Positions 10,891 through 24,345 of a stretch of 64,000 nucleotides of DNA are shown one piece after another. The stretch spans positions 682,001 through 746,000 of the forward strand of contig JAECYW010000014.1 in NCBI GenBank assembly GCA_023014335.1, given 5' to 3'. Positions within the stretch are counted from its first letter, which is position 1. Each line of letters starts with the position of its first letter. The notes under the pieces were generated by a model, which was given only the letters and a program-made list of their open reading frames with translations, was not told the origin of the DNA and made no database searches. A program made the position numbers and the translations under genes. The DNA comes from Galerina marginata (lineage: Eukaryota; Basidiomycota; Agaricomycetes; Agaricales; Galerinaceae).

Positions 10891-13800
10891 TAATATGGCC
10901 AGTATCCCATGCTGGTGACGGATACTGGATACTGGATACTCGGCACTCGGCGTATTATATAATATATTCACGTGATGTTCCTCTCTCGAAAGGCGCATCA
11001 AAGCTAGGTTATTGAGTACTTTTGATTTCGCGCCCTTCTGGTCTCCGTCTCTGCTGCTGCGTGTCGCGACACCTTCAAAACAAACTCCATTCTTGATAAC
11101 ATGGACAACAGTTATTGGATGAACGCAGACTGTTCACAAGCCTCTGGATCATCAGTGGTTGAACCTAGTTCAGCTGCTGGTTCATTTAGCTTTGTACCTG
11201 GACATCTGTAAGTGTTCCGTCACTCAGGTTATATTAATGAAATGAACTGGCTCTTTTCTAGCCTTGGGTCTCCAAATCCACATCCTTGTCCATCGTTTCC
11301 CATGGATGTTGACATTTCGGACCGAGGTAAGCAAACCATTCCAGGATAGTTCGCCCGTTTCTCACCGTACCTTGTTTAAATTTAGTATATACACCTGACG
11401 ATGAAGATAATGTCAGCCTTGGGTCGTCAGCAGCAGTGTCCCTTCATGGCGCCGACAATGACTCCATGTACTGCTCTCCGCACAACTCCCCGCCGCTCAA
11501 TTCGTTTTCGCCAGAGTCTGTAGCTGCCGAGGACATTCGAACTCCAGTTCTATTGGAGCCAACTGCGGCACCGTCAACCCCACGGCCACCGAAACGCGGG
11601 CGTCCTTCGAAGAAGAAGGCCGCCGTAGAGCCTTCATCCTCAGACGTCCCGAGTCGTCGACGTCTTGGCCGTCCCCCAGGTACTGGACCCAAGCAACGAG
11701 CTAAGGCGGAACTTCTTGCGAGTGGCCGAAATGTCAGCCCTCCAAAAAAGCGGCCAGTTGGACGGCCACGCAGGGTTAATGAGACTGAAGGGCGTGTCCA
11801 AGTCAAACTGATACAAGGGAAAATCGTAAGTCCTACTCTTTGATAAGTTTTCCATTGACTAAATTACTAGCAGTCTGTACCAGCTGGCAGCACTATGGCC
11901 AGGCCATCGTCAGCACCCCTGCCCAGCAATGCAACCATACCCCCGCTATTTCAATTTCGGGCTCAGCATACATACCGTGCATCATCATTTCCCTGCGGCC
12001 AACGTCTATCATCGTCGGGCCTTGTTCCTTCCACCTCCACGTCAACGACCGCCTCCGGACCACTCCTGGACGCACCGGTGCCGTCGTCACATGTGGTAGA
12101 ACCATCTACTGCTGCATCGTTTGTCTCACACCGGATTATTCCAGCAGAAGACCCACAGCGTCCAGTTGACCTTGACAACGAGGATGAAAATCCGGAAGTC
12201 TCTGGAGATGGACTTGGCAACGATGATGAATTCGACATAGAAGGTGACGAGGTTGACGATGAGAGGGACCCAGAAGAGGAGAACGCGGGAACACAGGACA
12301 CAACGCGGCCACATCTACGACATCCGATGCCGCCATGGCTGCACGATGCCTTCAAGTCGAAAGTCGCCGAGTCCGCACACCGAAATGAGAAGGGGTTACC
12401 GCCACTCTATGCCAACCACCACACCTTCTGGTTTCCGCAATCATCGACGTTCTTTATCCTTCAACAAAAGGGTGTCTCACCATCAAATCTTTATAACCCC
12501 AAGTTTGCGTTGTGGGATCCCGAGCCGCTATGCCCCGATGGCATTCCTTGCCCGAATTGTCGTACACGGCTTCGCCGCCTTTGTCATATATCTCGTCCTC
12601 GCCGTTGTGTCGGCTTTAATGAAACCTTTTTTATCATCGGATATCGTTATCGTTGTTCAAAGTGCCTCCACCCGATATCTGGCAAGAATACTGTTACTTT
12701 TCGGAGCTGGGATAGCCGGATTCTGGCTATACTGCCATCTGAGCTCGCAGCAGAGTTCCCAGCCCGCCTCAGTCACCGAAGCAGCATCTCCACCGAACTT
12801 TTGGGGTGGATGCGGTCATGTTTTCAGAATGGTATGGGAGCTAAGCAATTCTCTGATGCTTTGCGTGTCCAACACCTTCTAAAATATGATGAGCTGCAAC
12901 TTCAATACTTAGATCTTCTGGCTCGCCGTACATTAGATGGGTGGAGTGGTCAGAAATATGAGGCTTTTCTTCCATTCGACAATATGAGCCAACGAGGGCT
13001 CCATGGCTTTGTACCAGGGGCTACGTGGATTCGAGACATGTACGACCGATATATTGAAGAACATAAGTCCAACTTCAACCAACATACTGCCATGCTCAGT
13101 GCTGAGATATGTGCGCTGGATCATAGTCACAAGGTATTAGCTTTCTTCTTACTTATCTTTGCTCTCACTCATCATGTTTTCGTAGATCACAAAACACATT
13201 GCAAAGGTTAATGGGGAAGAGGTCTTCACAGCACTGCTGTCAGTCACAAATCAGCTGGGCGAGATTAGATCCTGCAACTTGGTTGCGACAAAATCACATG
13301 CGCAGTTCGAAGAGGCACTGAAGCGAATTCTGCGTTCACTTAAACTATACGGCCATATCTTGCCATATCTATTTTTCACTGACAACATGTCCGACAAACA
13401 ATTCCTCGAGCGCTGCTTTCCATCTCTTCTCGACTCTGTGGTGCCAGTTGAGAAGTATCAGAATCTCGAACCCCTGGTTGTGCCGAATAATATCCCGATT
13501 TTCGTCAAGAAATCTGAATCAGCTATCAATGATGCAATGCGTACTATCATCGACGACCTCCCTCCTGATGATTCTAATGCCAAAATTGCTATTGGATTTG
13601 ACTCTGAATGGAATGTTGAGGTATCTGGACATGGACATGTAATTCAGCGAGGGAAAACAGCTATTGTCCAAATTGCATACAGGGAACGGATATACATTCT
13701 GCAGGTCAGCCCCATCCCAATTTCACGGTGGCTTTATTTCATAGCCTGTTTTTGTTTTAGGTTGCAGACATGATTACAGCTGGGAAGCTTCCCCGCCAAC

Positions 13801-16800
13801 TTCAAGTCTTGTTGTCTCACCCAAATATTCTGAAAGTTGGACGCCTTGTAGACGCGGATCTCAAGTTTCTTGAGGCAGCTTGTCGGCCTCGTGATCCGTT
13901 TACTGGCTCTCTTGATCTTGCAAAATATGCGAAAGATCGGAGTGTTATTTCATCTGCTAAATGTAGCTTGGCTGATCTCTGTGCTGTTGTTTTGGGGAAA
14001 CGTCTCAACAAAAATGTGCCTGAACGCATTAGCGAAGCATGGGAGAATGAGATCCTTACCCCAAATCAGCTTGCGTATGCTGCCTGTGATGTGTATGCTT
14101 GCCTATGTGTTTACGAAAAGCTTTCGACAATTGAAACCCCCAAACCACTTCCACAGCAGCCAGTTCCTGCAACTCCAGTACTGCTATTCAGCTCCGATAA
14201 CACAACAGCTATTGCTCGAGGAGAGATTTCGAGGCATATGTATGATCAAACTTTCGACAACATCAATGTCACTCAAACGCGAATAGTTATGGATGTACAT
14301 GAGGTCATTGTACCTGGTGCAATCGTAACAACGCACAAAAACCGTTCGCTTCTCTCGTTTGGTGACACCTCCTTCTCTATTGTGTGTTTACGCAGCCATT
14401 TACAAGTGTTCTCTCCTGCTACATGGCAATCACCAGTGCTCTCGGAAGGGTCAAATCCTGAAATGCAACCTACAGTGCACATTGCTCAAGCATCATGTCC
14501 GGAACCTGAGACTTTTGACTATGAAGATGCTATCCAATCCGAGAGTGAGCCTACTATCGGGGACATTGTCACTGGCAACTCTAAATCTGCCAATCTACCA
14601 CAAACCCCGCCAAATTATCCTCATGTTATTGACGAAGCTAGCCTGGCTGAGGGTAATGAAACCTTTGGGACAAATCCCGACGACTGGGATGATGCAGTAC
14701 GGAGCCGTGTTTTAAAGGATGTTTTCCACATCTTCAATATGCTCAAGGTGTCATCTGCTCATGGCTTGCGATTTGAGTTCAGCCGTCAACTTAGGGATGC
14801 AATCTTCATTCCCGATGCTGAAGATAGAAGACGAATAAATGCTTGGGGTGCAACCCTGTTACCACCCCAAACATTCGAGCAAATTCGAGCTTCACGTCCT
14901 GCATGGCTATGGCGTCGATGTCGCAGAATTATACCACCTCCGAAAATTCTATATCCTCTTGTCGAAAAAGTCTTTCGGACTTTTGGTCCTCTCAAGGATG
15001 CGATGACCGGTTTGCCGCTTTTCAATGCTAGCAACTGGAAGACTGCAAAAAATGTCTTGGACTTGATACGCAATGGCTTTGTGTCAGATCCGCCAGGGGT
15101 TTCTCTTTATACAACGATTGGAGTGGACTATAAGGCTGGTGGTCTGCCTATATACCGTTGCGCACGCGGTACAAACTTTACGGAAGGGGGAGTCCATACA
15201 CATCTTCGGTCTCATCTGCCATCGTCTGGCGCATCAATTCGGCATGTTCATGCCTGCCTGTTAGACTTTGTGTTACGCCACAACCTTCTTGTATGTCCTT
15301 AAGTTTAAATCTTACATTGATCAATGCAAACTTAAAAACCTTTTTTCGTCAGGTTGGGACATTCAATAGCACTGGACAGCGTTACCGGGGTCACTTTTCT
15401 ATATGGATCACCAATAAAATTCAAGAGCGGCTGACATTCCTCGAGGGTGTTCTCGTCAACCCGGTACAAATCACAGGCTGGGTCAATGGTAATCTCTATG
15501 TGCCGACCACAGAGGTTCTTGGCATACTTCCTATTCCTCCAGAGATCCGCACTGCAAGTGGCATGAGCGAATATATTCCCAGCCTTGATGCACGACAGAA
15601 GCACAACTTCCTTGCTGAGATGCAAGGAACACACAAACCAGTGCTGCCAGTTCACAATGCAGCCGAAAAGGAGCTTTTCCGCTTCCTTATGCAAACAAAT
15701 CCAGATTTCAATTCACATTCCAGCGGACCAGTCTGGAAACAAGCTGTGAAAGTATGGAATTACTATGCAAATACAAATACCGACGTATCATATAAGGTAA
15801 GTTAACCAGCCTGCTGTTTGAAAATTTAAGATTAACGCGGTTTCTTTCAGCTGATTGAACAATTAAAAACTTACCATTCAACTTGGAAATCCAGCTTGAA
15901 TGTCAAAGAATCACTTTCTTTGACACTCGCATCACGAAAACCGCTCGCAATAACCTTAAATGACCCAGCCCGCTCAGAAGCAGCCCCTCGTTTATCCGAA
16001 AAGCCCTGCCGGTCAATCACTGTTGACACTGGCCTTTGTGCTGTTTCTGCTTCGTCTACCTCAATCCCGCGGCAGACAGTGGCGCGTCACAGCACCCTTG
16101 TTTCGACTCCGCCCCTTTCCTCGACATCCCAAATATCACCGGCAAGCAGTAGCAGGCACGTCGGTGGTTCGGCTGCGACCAACCAGGTCACGCAATTGGC
16201 CTGCGAGCGTGTAGAAAACGACCTTCGGAAGACAAAAGCAGGTGATAAATCAAGGCAGGTCCGAAGATGCAGAAAATGTCCCATACCTGAGTGTCCGGGG
16301 AGAAGGTCAGTCAAGTTCTGTAGAAATCCATGTCAAGACTGCGGGAAGGTCGACTGTCTGGGCAGGAATCCACACCGTCCCAGTAGAAAATGTAAAGATG
16401 CATGGATAGATTAGCCCAAGTTCAATTTCAATCAACTTCAAATACATACCTGCGTGATTCGGTTCAAAGTTGAACGTCGAATGGTCGGAGATTGCGTTAT
16501 CTGCCGAAAACATTGGTAAGGGTCCAGTGAGCTGAGCTGGCTCGCAATCTAAGCGAGTATCCTTCAGAAATGGCTTGGGAAAGAGAGGGAAAAGGGTCGG
16601 AAAAGGGTCTACTGATTCGTGTAAGCCAGGATCTAAGCGAGAATCCAGATCAATCAATCAGCTTACCTGTAGATGATGTGCACTGTGCTTGCGCGTCGCA
16701 AACGCGGTAAGAAGTTGGGGGAAAGAGAGCGAGGTGAGGTTCATGCCATTCTCCCCTTTCCTTTTTCGATTTTTCGACTTTTTATTTTATTTATTTATTT

Positions 16801-16828
16801 ATTGCCTCACCAACACCAGTATCGAGCC
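10891..16828 (+). mobile_element. Nested transposon unit, copy 2 of 3
   Basis: Same orientation and exactly 5,938 bp after copy 1, joined to it by a single TAATAT (10,891-10,896) with no spacer. I found no difference from copy 1 in the coding frames on either strand or in the stretches compared directly. Confidence 0.85.
11101..16414 (+). CDS. AT-hook / DDE-like transposase with embedded exonuclease (copy 2)
   Basis: Exon positions equal copy 1 plus 5,938. All eight exons remain open and the predicted 1,643-aa product is identical to copy 1. The upstream GGATACT repeats, the TATA-like stretch and CACGTG are also present, so this copy should be as expressible as copy 1. Confidence 0.75.
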
Positions 16829-19800
16829 TAATATGGCCAGTATCCCATGCTGGTGACGGATACTGGATACTGGATACTCGGCACTCGGCGTATTATATAA
16901 TATATTCACGTGATGTTCCTCTCTCGAAAGGCGCATCAAAGCTAGGTTATTGAGTACTTTTGATTTCGCGCCCTTCTGGTCTCCGTCTCTGCTGCTGCGT
17001 GTCGCGACACCTTCAAAACAAACTCCATTCTTGATAACATGGACAACAGTTATTGGATGAACGCAGACTGTTCACAAGCCTCTGGATCATCAGTGGTTGA
17101 ACCTAGTTCAGCTGCTGGTTCATTTAGCTTTGTACCTGGACATCTGTAAGTGTTCCGTCACTCAGGTTATATTAATGAAATGAACTGGCTCTTTTCTAGC
17201 CTTGGGTCTCCAAATCCACATCCTTGTCCATCGTTTCCCATGGATGTTGACATTTCGGACCGAGGTAAGCAAACCATTCCAGGATAGTTCGCCCGTTTCT
17301 CACCGTACCTTGTTTAAATTTAGTATATACACCTGACGATGAAGATAATGTCAGCCTTGGGTCGTCAGCAGCAGTGTCCCTTCATGGCGCCGACAATGAC
17401 TCCATGTACTGCTCTCCGCACAACTCCCCGCCGCTCAATTCGTTTTCGCCAGAGTCTGTAGCTGCCGAGGACATTCGAACTCCAGTTCTATTGGAGCCAA
17501 CTGCGGCACCGTCAACCCCACGGCCACCGAAACGCGGGCGTCCTTCGAAGAAGAAGGCCGCCGTAGAGCCTTCATCCTCAGACGTCCCGAGTCGTCGACG
17601 TCTTGGCCGTCCCCCAGGTACTGGACCCAAGCAACGAGCTAAGGCGGAACTTCTTGCGAGTGGCCGAAATGTCAGCCCTCCAAAAAAGCGGCCAGTTGGA
17701 CGGCCACGCAGGGTTAATGAGACTGAAGGGCGTGTCCAAGTCAAACTGATACAAGGGAAAATCGTAAGTCCTACTCTTTGATAAGTTTTCCATTGACTAA
17801 ATTACTAGCAGTCTGTACCAGCTGGCAGCACTATGGCCAGGCCATCGTCAGCACCCCTGCCCAGCAATGCAACCATACCCCCGCTATTTCAATTTCGGGC
17901 TCAGCATACATACCGTGCATCATCATTTCCCTGCGGCCAACGTCTATCATCGTCAGGCCTTGTTCCTTCCACCTCCACGTCAACGACCGCCTCCGGACCA
18001 CTCCTGGACGCACCGGTGCCGTCGTCACATGTGGTAGAACCATCTACTGCTGCATCGTTTGTCTCACACCGGATTATTCCAGCAGAAGACCCACAGCGTC
18101 CAGTTGACCTTGACAACGAGGATGAAAATCCGGAAGTCTCTGGAGATGGACTTGGCAACGATGATGAATTCGACATAGAAGGTGACGAGGTTGACGATGA
18201 GAGGGACCCAGAAGAGGAGAACGCGGGAACACAGGACACAACGCGGCCACATCTACGACATCCGATGCCGCCATGGCTGCACGATGCCTTCAAGTCGAAA
18301 GTCGCCGAGTCCGCACACCGAAATGAGAAGGGGTTACCGCCACTCTATGCCAACCACCACACCTTCTGGTTTCCGCAATCATCGACGTTCTTTATCCTTC
18401 AACAAAAGGGTGTCTCACCATCAAATCTTTATAACCCCAAGTTTGCGTTGTGGGATCCCGAGCCGCTATGCCCCGATGGCATTCCTTGCCCGAATTGTCG
18501 TACACGGCTTCGCCGCCTTTGTCATATATCTCGTCCTCGCCGTTGTGTCGGCTTTAATGAAACCTTTTTTATCATCGGATATCGTTATCGTTGTTCAAAG
18601 TGCCTCCACCCGATATCTGGCAAGAATACTGTTACTTTTCGGAGCTGGGATAGCCGGATTCTGGCTATACTGCCATCTGAGCTTGCAGCAGAGTTCCCAG
18701 CCCGCCTCAGTCACCGAAGCAGCATCTCCACCGAACTTTTGGGGTGGATGCGGTCATGTTTTCAGAATGGTATGGGAGCTAAGCAATTCTCTGATGCTTT
18801 GCGTGTCCAACACCTTCTAAAATATGATGAGCTGCAACTTCAATACTTAGATCTTCTGGCTCGCCGTACATTAGATGGGTGGAGTGGTCAGAAATATGAG
18901 GCTTTTCTTCCATTCGACAATATGAGCCAACGAGGGCTCCATGGCTTTGTACCAGGGGCTACGTGGATTCGAGACATGTACGACCGATATATTGAAGAAC
19001 ATAAGTCCAACTTCAACCAACATACTGCCATGCTCAGTGCTGAGATATGTGCGCTGGATCATAGTCACAAGGTATTAGCTTTCTTCTTACTTATCTTTGC
19101 TCTCACTCATCATGTTTTCGTAGATCACAAAACACATTGCAAAGGTTAATGGGGAAGAGGTCTTCACAGCACTGCTGTCAGTCACAAATCAGCTGGGCGA
19201 GATTAGATCCTGCAACTTGGTTGCGACAAAATCACATGCGCAGTTCGAAGAGGCACTGAAGCGAATTCTGCGTTCACTTAAACTATACGGCCATATCTTG
19301 CCATATCTATTTTTCACTGACAACATGTCCGACAAACAATTCCTCGAGCGCTGCTTTCCATCTCTTCTCGACTCTGTGGTGCCAGTTGAGAAGTATCAGA
19401 ATCTCGAACCCCTGGTTGTGCCGAATAATATCCCGATTTTCGTCAAGAAATCTGAATCAGCTATCAATGATGCAATGCGTACTATCATCGACGACCTCCC
19501 TCCTGATGATTCTAATGCCAAAATTGCTATTGGATTTGACTCTGAATGGAATGTTGAGGTATCTGGACATGGACATGTAATTCAGCGAGGGAAAACAGCT
19601 ATTGTCCAAATTGCATACAGGGAACGGATATACATTCTGCAGGTCAGCCCCATCCCAATTTCACGGTGGCTTTATTTCATAGCCTGTTTTTGTTTTAGGT
19701 TGCAGACATGATTACAGCTGGGAAGCTTCCCCGCCAACTTCAAGTCTTGTTGTCTCACCCAAATATTCTGAAAGTTGGACGCCTTGTAGACGCGGATCTC

Positions 19801-22766
19801 AAGTTTCTTGAGGCAGCTTGTCGGCCTCGTGATCCGTTTACTGGCTCTCTTGATCTTGCAAAATATGCGAAAGATCGGAGTGTTATTTCATCTGCTAAAT
19901 GTAGCTTGGCTGATCTCTGTGCTGTTGTTTTGGGGAAACGTCTCAACAAAAATGTGCCTGAACGCATTAGCGAAGCATGGGAGAATGAGATCCTTACCCC
20001 AAATCAGCTTGCGTATGCTGCCTGTGATGTGTATGCTTGCCTATGTGTTTACGAAAAGCTTTCGACAATTGAAACCCCCAAACCACTTCCACAGCAGCCA
20101 GTTCCTGCAACTCCAGTACTGCTATTCAGCTCCGATAACACAACAGCTATTGCTCGAGGAGAGATTTCGAGGCATATGTATGATCAAACTTTCGACAACA
20201 TCAATGTCACTCAAACGCGAATAGTTATGGATGTACATGAGGTCATTGTACCTGGTGCAATCGTAACAACGCACAAAAACCGTTCGCTTCTCTCGTTTGG
20301 TGACACCTCCTTCTCTATTGTGTGTTTACGCAGCCATTTACAAGTGTTCTCTCCTGCTACATGGCAATCACCAGTGCTCTCGGAAGGGTCAAATCCTGAA
20401 ATGCAACCTACAGTGCACATTGCTCAAGCATCATGTCCGGAACCTGAGACTTTTGACTATGAAGATGCTATCCAATCCGAGAGTGAGCCTACTATCGGGG
20501 ACATTGTCACTGGCAACTCTAAATCTGCCAATCTACCACAAACCCCGCCAAATTATCCTCATGTTATTGACGAAGCTAGCCTGGCTGAGGGTAATGAAAC
20601 CTTTGGGACAAATCCCGACGACTGGGATGATGCAGTACGGAGCCGTGTTTTAAAGGATGTTTTCCACATCTTCAATATGCTCAAGGTGTCATCTGCTCAT
20701 GGCTTGCGATTTGAGTTCAGCCGTCAACTTAGGGATGCAATCTTCATTCCCGATGCTGAAGATAGAAGACGAATAAATGCTTGGGGTGCAACCCTGTTAC
20801 CACCCCAAACATTCGAGCAAATTCGAGCTTCACGTCCTGCATGGCTATGGCGTCGATGTCGCAGAATTATACCACCTCCGAAAATTCTATATCCTCTTGT
20901 CGAAAAAGTCTTTCGGACTTTTGGTCCTCTCAAGGATGCGATGACCGGTTTGCCGCTTTTCAATGCTAGCAACTGGAAGACTGCAAAAAATGTCTTGGAC
21001 TTGATACGCAATGGCTTTGTGTCAGATCCGCCAGGGGTTTCTCTTTATACAACGATTGGAGTGGACTATAAGGCTGGTGGTCTGCCTATATACCGTTGCG
21101 CACGCGGTACAAACTTTACGGAAGGGGGAGTCCATACACATCTTCGGTCTCATCTGCCATCGTCTGGCGCATCAATTCGGCATGTTCATGCCTGCCTGTT
21201 AGACTTTGTGTTACGCCACAACCTTCTTGTATGTCCTTAAGTTTAAATCTTACATTGATCAATGCAAACTTAAAAACCTTTTTTCGTCAGGTTGGGACAT
21301 TCAATAGCACTGGACAGCGTTACCGGGGTCACTTTTCTATATGGATCACCAATAAAATTCAAGAGCGGCTGACATTCCTCGAGGGTGTTCTCGTCAACCC
21401 GGTACAAATCACAGGCTGGGTCAATGGTAATCTCTATGTGCCGACCACAGAGGTTCTTGGCATACTTCCTATTCCTCCAGAGATCCGCACTGCAAGTGGC
21501 ATGAGCGAATATATTCCCAGCCTTGATGCACGACAGAAGCACAACTTCCTTGCTGAGATGCAAGGAACACACAAACCAGTGCTGCCAGTTCACAATGCAG
21601 CCGAAAAGGAGCTTTTCCGCTTCCTTATGCAAACAAATCCAGATTTCAATTCACATTCCAGCGGACCAGTCTGGAAACAAGCTGTGAAAGTATGGAATTA
21701 CTATGCAAATACAAATACCGACGTATCATATAAGGTAAGTTAACCAGCCTGCTGTTTGAAAATTTAAGATTAACGCGGTTTCTTTCAGCTGATTGAACAA
21801 TTAAAAACTTACCATTCAACTTGGAAATCCAGCTTGAATGTCAAAGAATCACTTTCTTTGACACTCGCATCACGAAAACCGCTCGCAATAACCTTAAATG
21901 ACCCAGCCCGCTCAGAAGCAGCCCCTCGTTTATCCGAAAAGCCCTGCCGGTCAATCACTGTTGACACTGGCCTTTGTGCTGTTTCTGCTTCGTCTACCTC
22001 AATCCCGCGGCAGACAGTGGCGCGTCACAGCACCCTTGTTTCGACTCCGCCCCTTTCCTCGACATCCCAAATATCACCGGCAAGCAGTAGCAGGCACGTC
22101 GGTGGTTCGGCTGCGACCAACCAGGTCACGCAATTGGCCTGCGAGCGTGTAGAAAACGACCTTCGGAAGACAAAAGCAGGTGATAAATCAAGGCAGGTCC
22201 GAAGATGCAGAAAATGTCCCATACCTGAGTGTCCGGGGAGAAGGTCAGTCAAGTTCTGTAGAAATCCATGTCAAGACTGCGGGAAGGTCGACTGTCTGGG
22301 CAGGAATCCACACCGTCCCAGTAGAAAATGTAAAGATGCATGGATAGATTAGCCCAAGTTCAATTTCAATCAACTTCAAATACATACCTGCGTGATTCGG
22401 TTCAAAGTTGAACGTCGAATGGTCGGAGATTGCGTTATCTGCCGAAAACATTGGTAAGGGTCCAGTGAGCTGAGCTGGCTCGCAATCTAAGCGAGTATCC
22501 TTCAGAAATGGCTTGGGAAAGAGAGGGAAAAGGGTCGGAAAAGGGTCTACTGATTCGTGTAAGCCAGGATCTAAGCGAGAATCCAGATCAATCAATCAGC
22601 TTACCTGTAGATGATGTGCACTGTGCTTGCGCGTCGCAAACGCGGTAAGAAGTTGGGGGAAAGAGAGCGAGGTGAGGTTCATGCCATTCTCCCCTTTCCT
22701 TTTTCGATTTTTCGACTTTTTATTTTATTTATTTATTTATTGCCTCACCAACACCAGTATCGAGCC
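16829..22766 (+). mobile_element. Nested transposon unit, copy 3 of 3
   Basis: Same orientation, again exactly 5,938 bp on, joined by TAATAT (16,829-16,834). It differs from copies 1 and 2 at 17,955 (G to A) and 18,684 (C to T). It ends GAGCC, followed by GTAATAT rather than the bare TAATAT seen between copies, and the hAT right end resumes there. Confidence 0.85.
17039..22352 (+). CDS. AT-hook / DDE-like transposase with embedded exonuclease (copy 3)
   Basis: Exon positions equal copy 1 plus 11,876. The predicted protein is identical to the other two copies. The two base changes found in this copy (17,955 and 18,684) both fall at third codon positions of exon 4 and are silent. Confidence 0.75.
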
Positions 22767-22804
22767 GTAATATACCCCCCCTGGGAGTTATTTACCCAAC
22801 GCTA

Positions 22805-22812
22805 ATGTCGGT
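22805..22812. repeat. hAT target-site duplication, right copy
   Basis: ATGTCGGT directly follows the hAT right terminus. It continues into GCGGTTCACC, exactly as in the hAT-free paralogue at 31,461-31,478. Confidence 0.88.
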
Positions 22813-24345
22813 GCGGTTCACCAAAACCCAGTAACAATCACCGCAAACACCGTCAACATTCTTTCCTTCCTCGTAGTCGTTAGTGGTCATTCCTTATGCC
22901 ATAGTCATCGCCAGCTGGGAAACTTTGTCAATACTCGAGAATTTCAACATTGTCCGACGCTATTCCTCCTCCCCCTCTTCAACACACAGGGGGCTCAGTA
23001 TGGATACGCGAGGATGCGAGGATCGAAAAAACACAGTCAGCCGCGAACTCGGGTTTCAGAATTGATAGGGAACTAGGACCATCGACAAACCAGCTCTGCT
23101 GAATATGAGTGGACTCAACTCAATTGCTCCTCCTCTTGCTTTCCAGTGGCGCATCCGTCTCAAGAGTCGGTCTCTAATCTCCCGCTGCTTGTCTTCCCAA
23201 CAGAACTCGCACGTCGTTTGACACAAACTCATTCGACTTCATAACGCTCAACATCAACGCAAAGCTAACCCTGCGCAAAGGCTAAGCCACCTCGAGTACT
23301 CGCAGGTAATATCCGACTAGCCGCCGTTGTCCTCACCTTCTCGTTCTTCGCCTGCGCTGCTGGTGTTCTCCACTCCCAGCTTGAGTTCTACACCCGCATA
23401 CATCGAGCATTCAAGATTCTTCGACATACGCTGCGTCCTCACCAGGCTGAATGGTACGTGGGCATGTTGAAGGTTGATTGACGGGTGGCTGAAAGTTCTT
23501 TTTTTCCCGTAGAATCGAGCCAACAACACTCATATATAGACTAACGGAGCTGGCGACAACAGAGGAACGAAAGAAAACTCTGCAAGACGAACGAATATAT
23601 GCTTGTGACTTCTGAAGTGCTGGGCGAGTGCCAGAAGCAGTATGACGGAAGGGAAGGTGCAGGCTGAAGGTACGTAATCATGTGGGGTACGGTGATGATT
23701 GATCATCGTTAGCTGACCATCCTACTTCAGCTTAGAATCAAATCAAATCCGGTCAAAATCGGCGAGAATGCGCGCTCATGTGTCCGCCGAAAACTTGTTC
23801 GTATGTGGGGGTTCGTGCCTGTGGCGCGCTGGCAACTGCAAGGATCGTTAAGATGGACATGTAGATTCAGGCTGAAAGTATGTGGCCTCTCCGAGGATTG
23901 ACTGACGTTTTGGCTTACGATTCTCCTTTCTAGAGTCGATCTCGGTTTGGGTCAGCAAAAGAACTCGGTTACCGACAAGAAGGCCTACTCGTGGAATTAA
24001 CGACAGTCTAGGATGTGACTCGACGAGTGAAAAACCGGCAAGATCACAAATCCTGTTCTGACTTCAGATGGCCACGGAGACTTGCTTGGGAGTTTGCGTT
24101 TGTGACGTGTTGGAGAATAAAATTGCACGGAGGATGATCGATGAAGGATGAAGGTACGTGGGGCTGGTTGCGGACCCTTGGAGGTTTTTGCTGATTTCTG
24201 ATTATTCCCTTTCGTAGAATTGCTGCAAGTTTGGGTCAGCAGAGGAAACTCGAACGACGACAAGAATGCTGACTCAGGGGACTAACAAGGAGGATAAAGC
24301 TACAACAGATGAAAATTAGCAGCAAAACAAACCCAGCTAGATTCT
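22805..24345 (+). repeat. Paralogous block A, part right of hAT
   Basis: Aligns by eye with 31,461-33,294, with block B carrying about 290 extra bases around 32,100-32,390. No open frame of credible length survives, so it looks like a decayed gene or repeat family. It contains four intron-like segments, each beginning GTACGT or GTATGT and ending TAG: 23,454-23,512, 23,670-23,735, 23,878-23,933 and 24,154-24,217. Confidence 0.7.

Larger units (their letters stand above)
161..22804 (+). mobile_element. hAT transposon, interrupted by a nested tandem array
   Basis: The element is bounded by an 8-bp target duplication ATGTCGGT (153-160 and 22,805-22,812). Its terminal inverted repeats are TAGGGTTGGGTAAA at 161 and, read on the minus strand, TAGCGTTGGGTAAA ending at 22,804 (13 of 14 match). 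An 8-bp duplication and a TAG start are classic for hAT. Without the array (17,808 bp plus one target copy) the element is about 4.83 kb, a normal hAT length. Subterminal regions at both ends are rich in GGTAAATTACC / ACCGGTAAAT type motifs (199-240, 271-279, 4,880-4,912 and 4,940-4,950), which probably bind transposase. The 3' terminal fragment is only 22,767-22,804. The paralogous block at 31,293-33,294 carries the same flanking sequence without hAT, which supports both boundaries. Confidence 0.9.

Noticed and set aside
4953..22766. The 5.9-kb repeats as satellite DNA or a CRISPR-like array
   Set aside because: Each unit carries a long multi-exon gene with intact splice phases, transposon-like ends and a target duplication. 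The units are far too long and coding for either.
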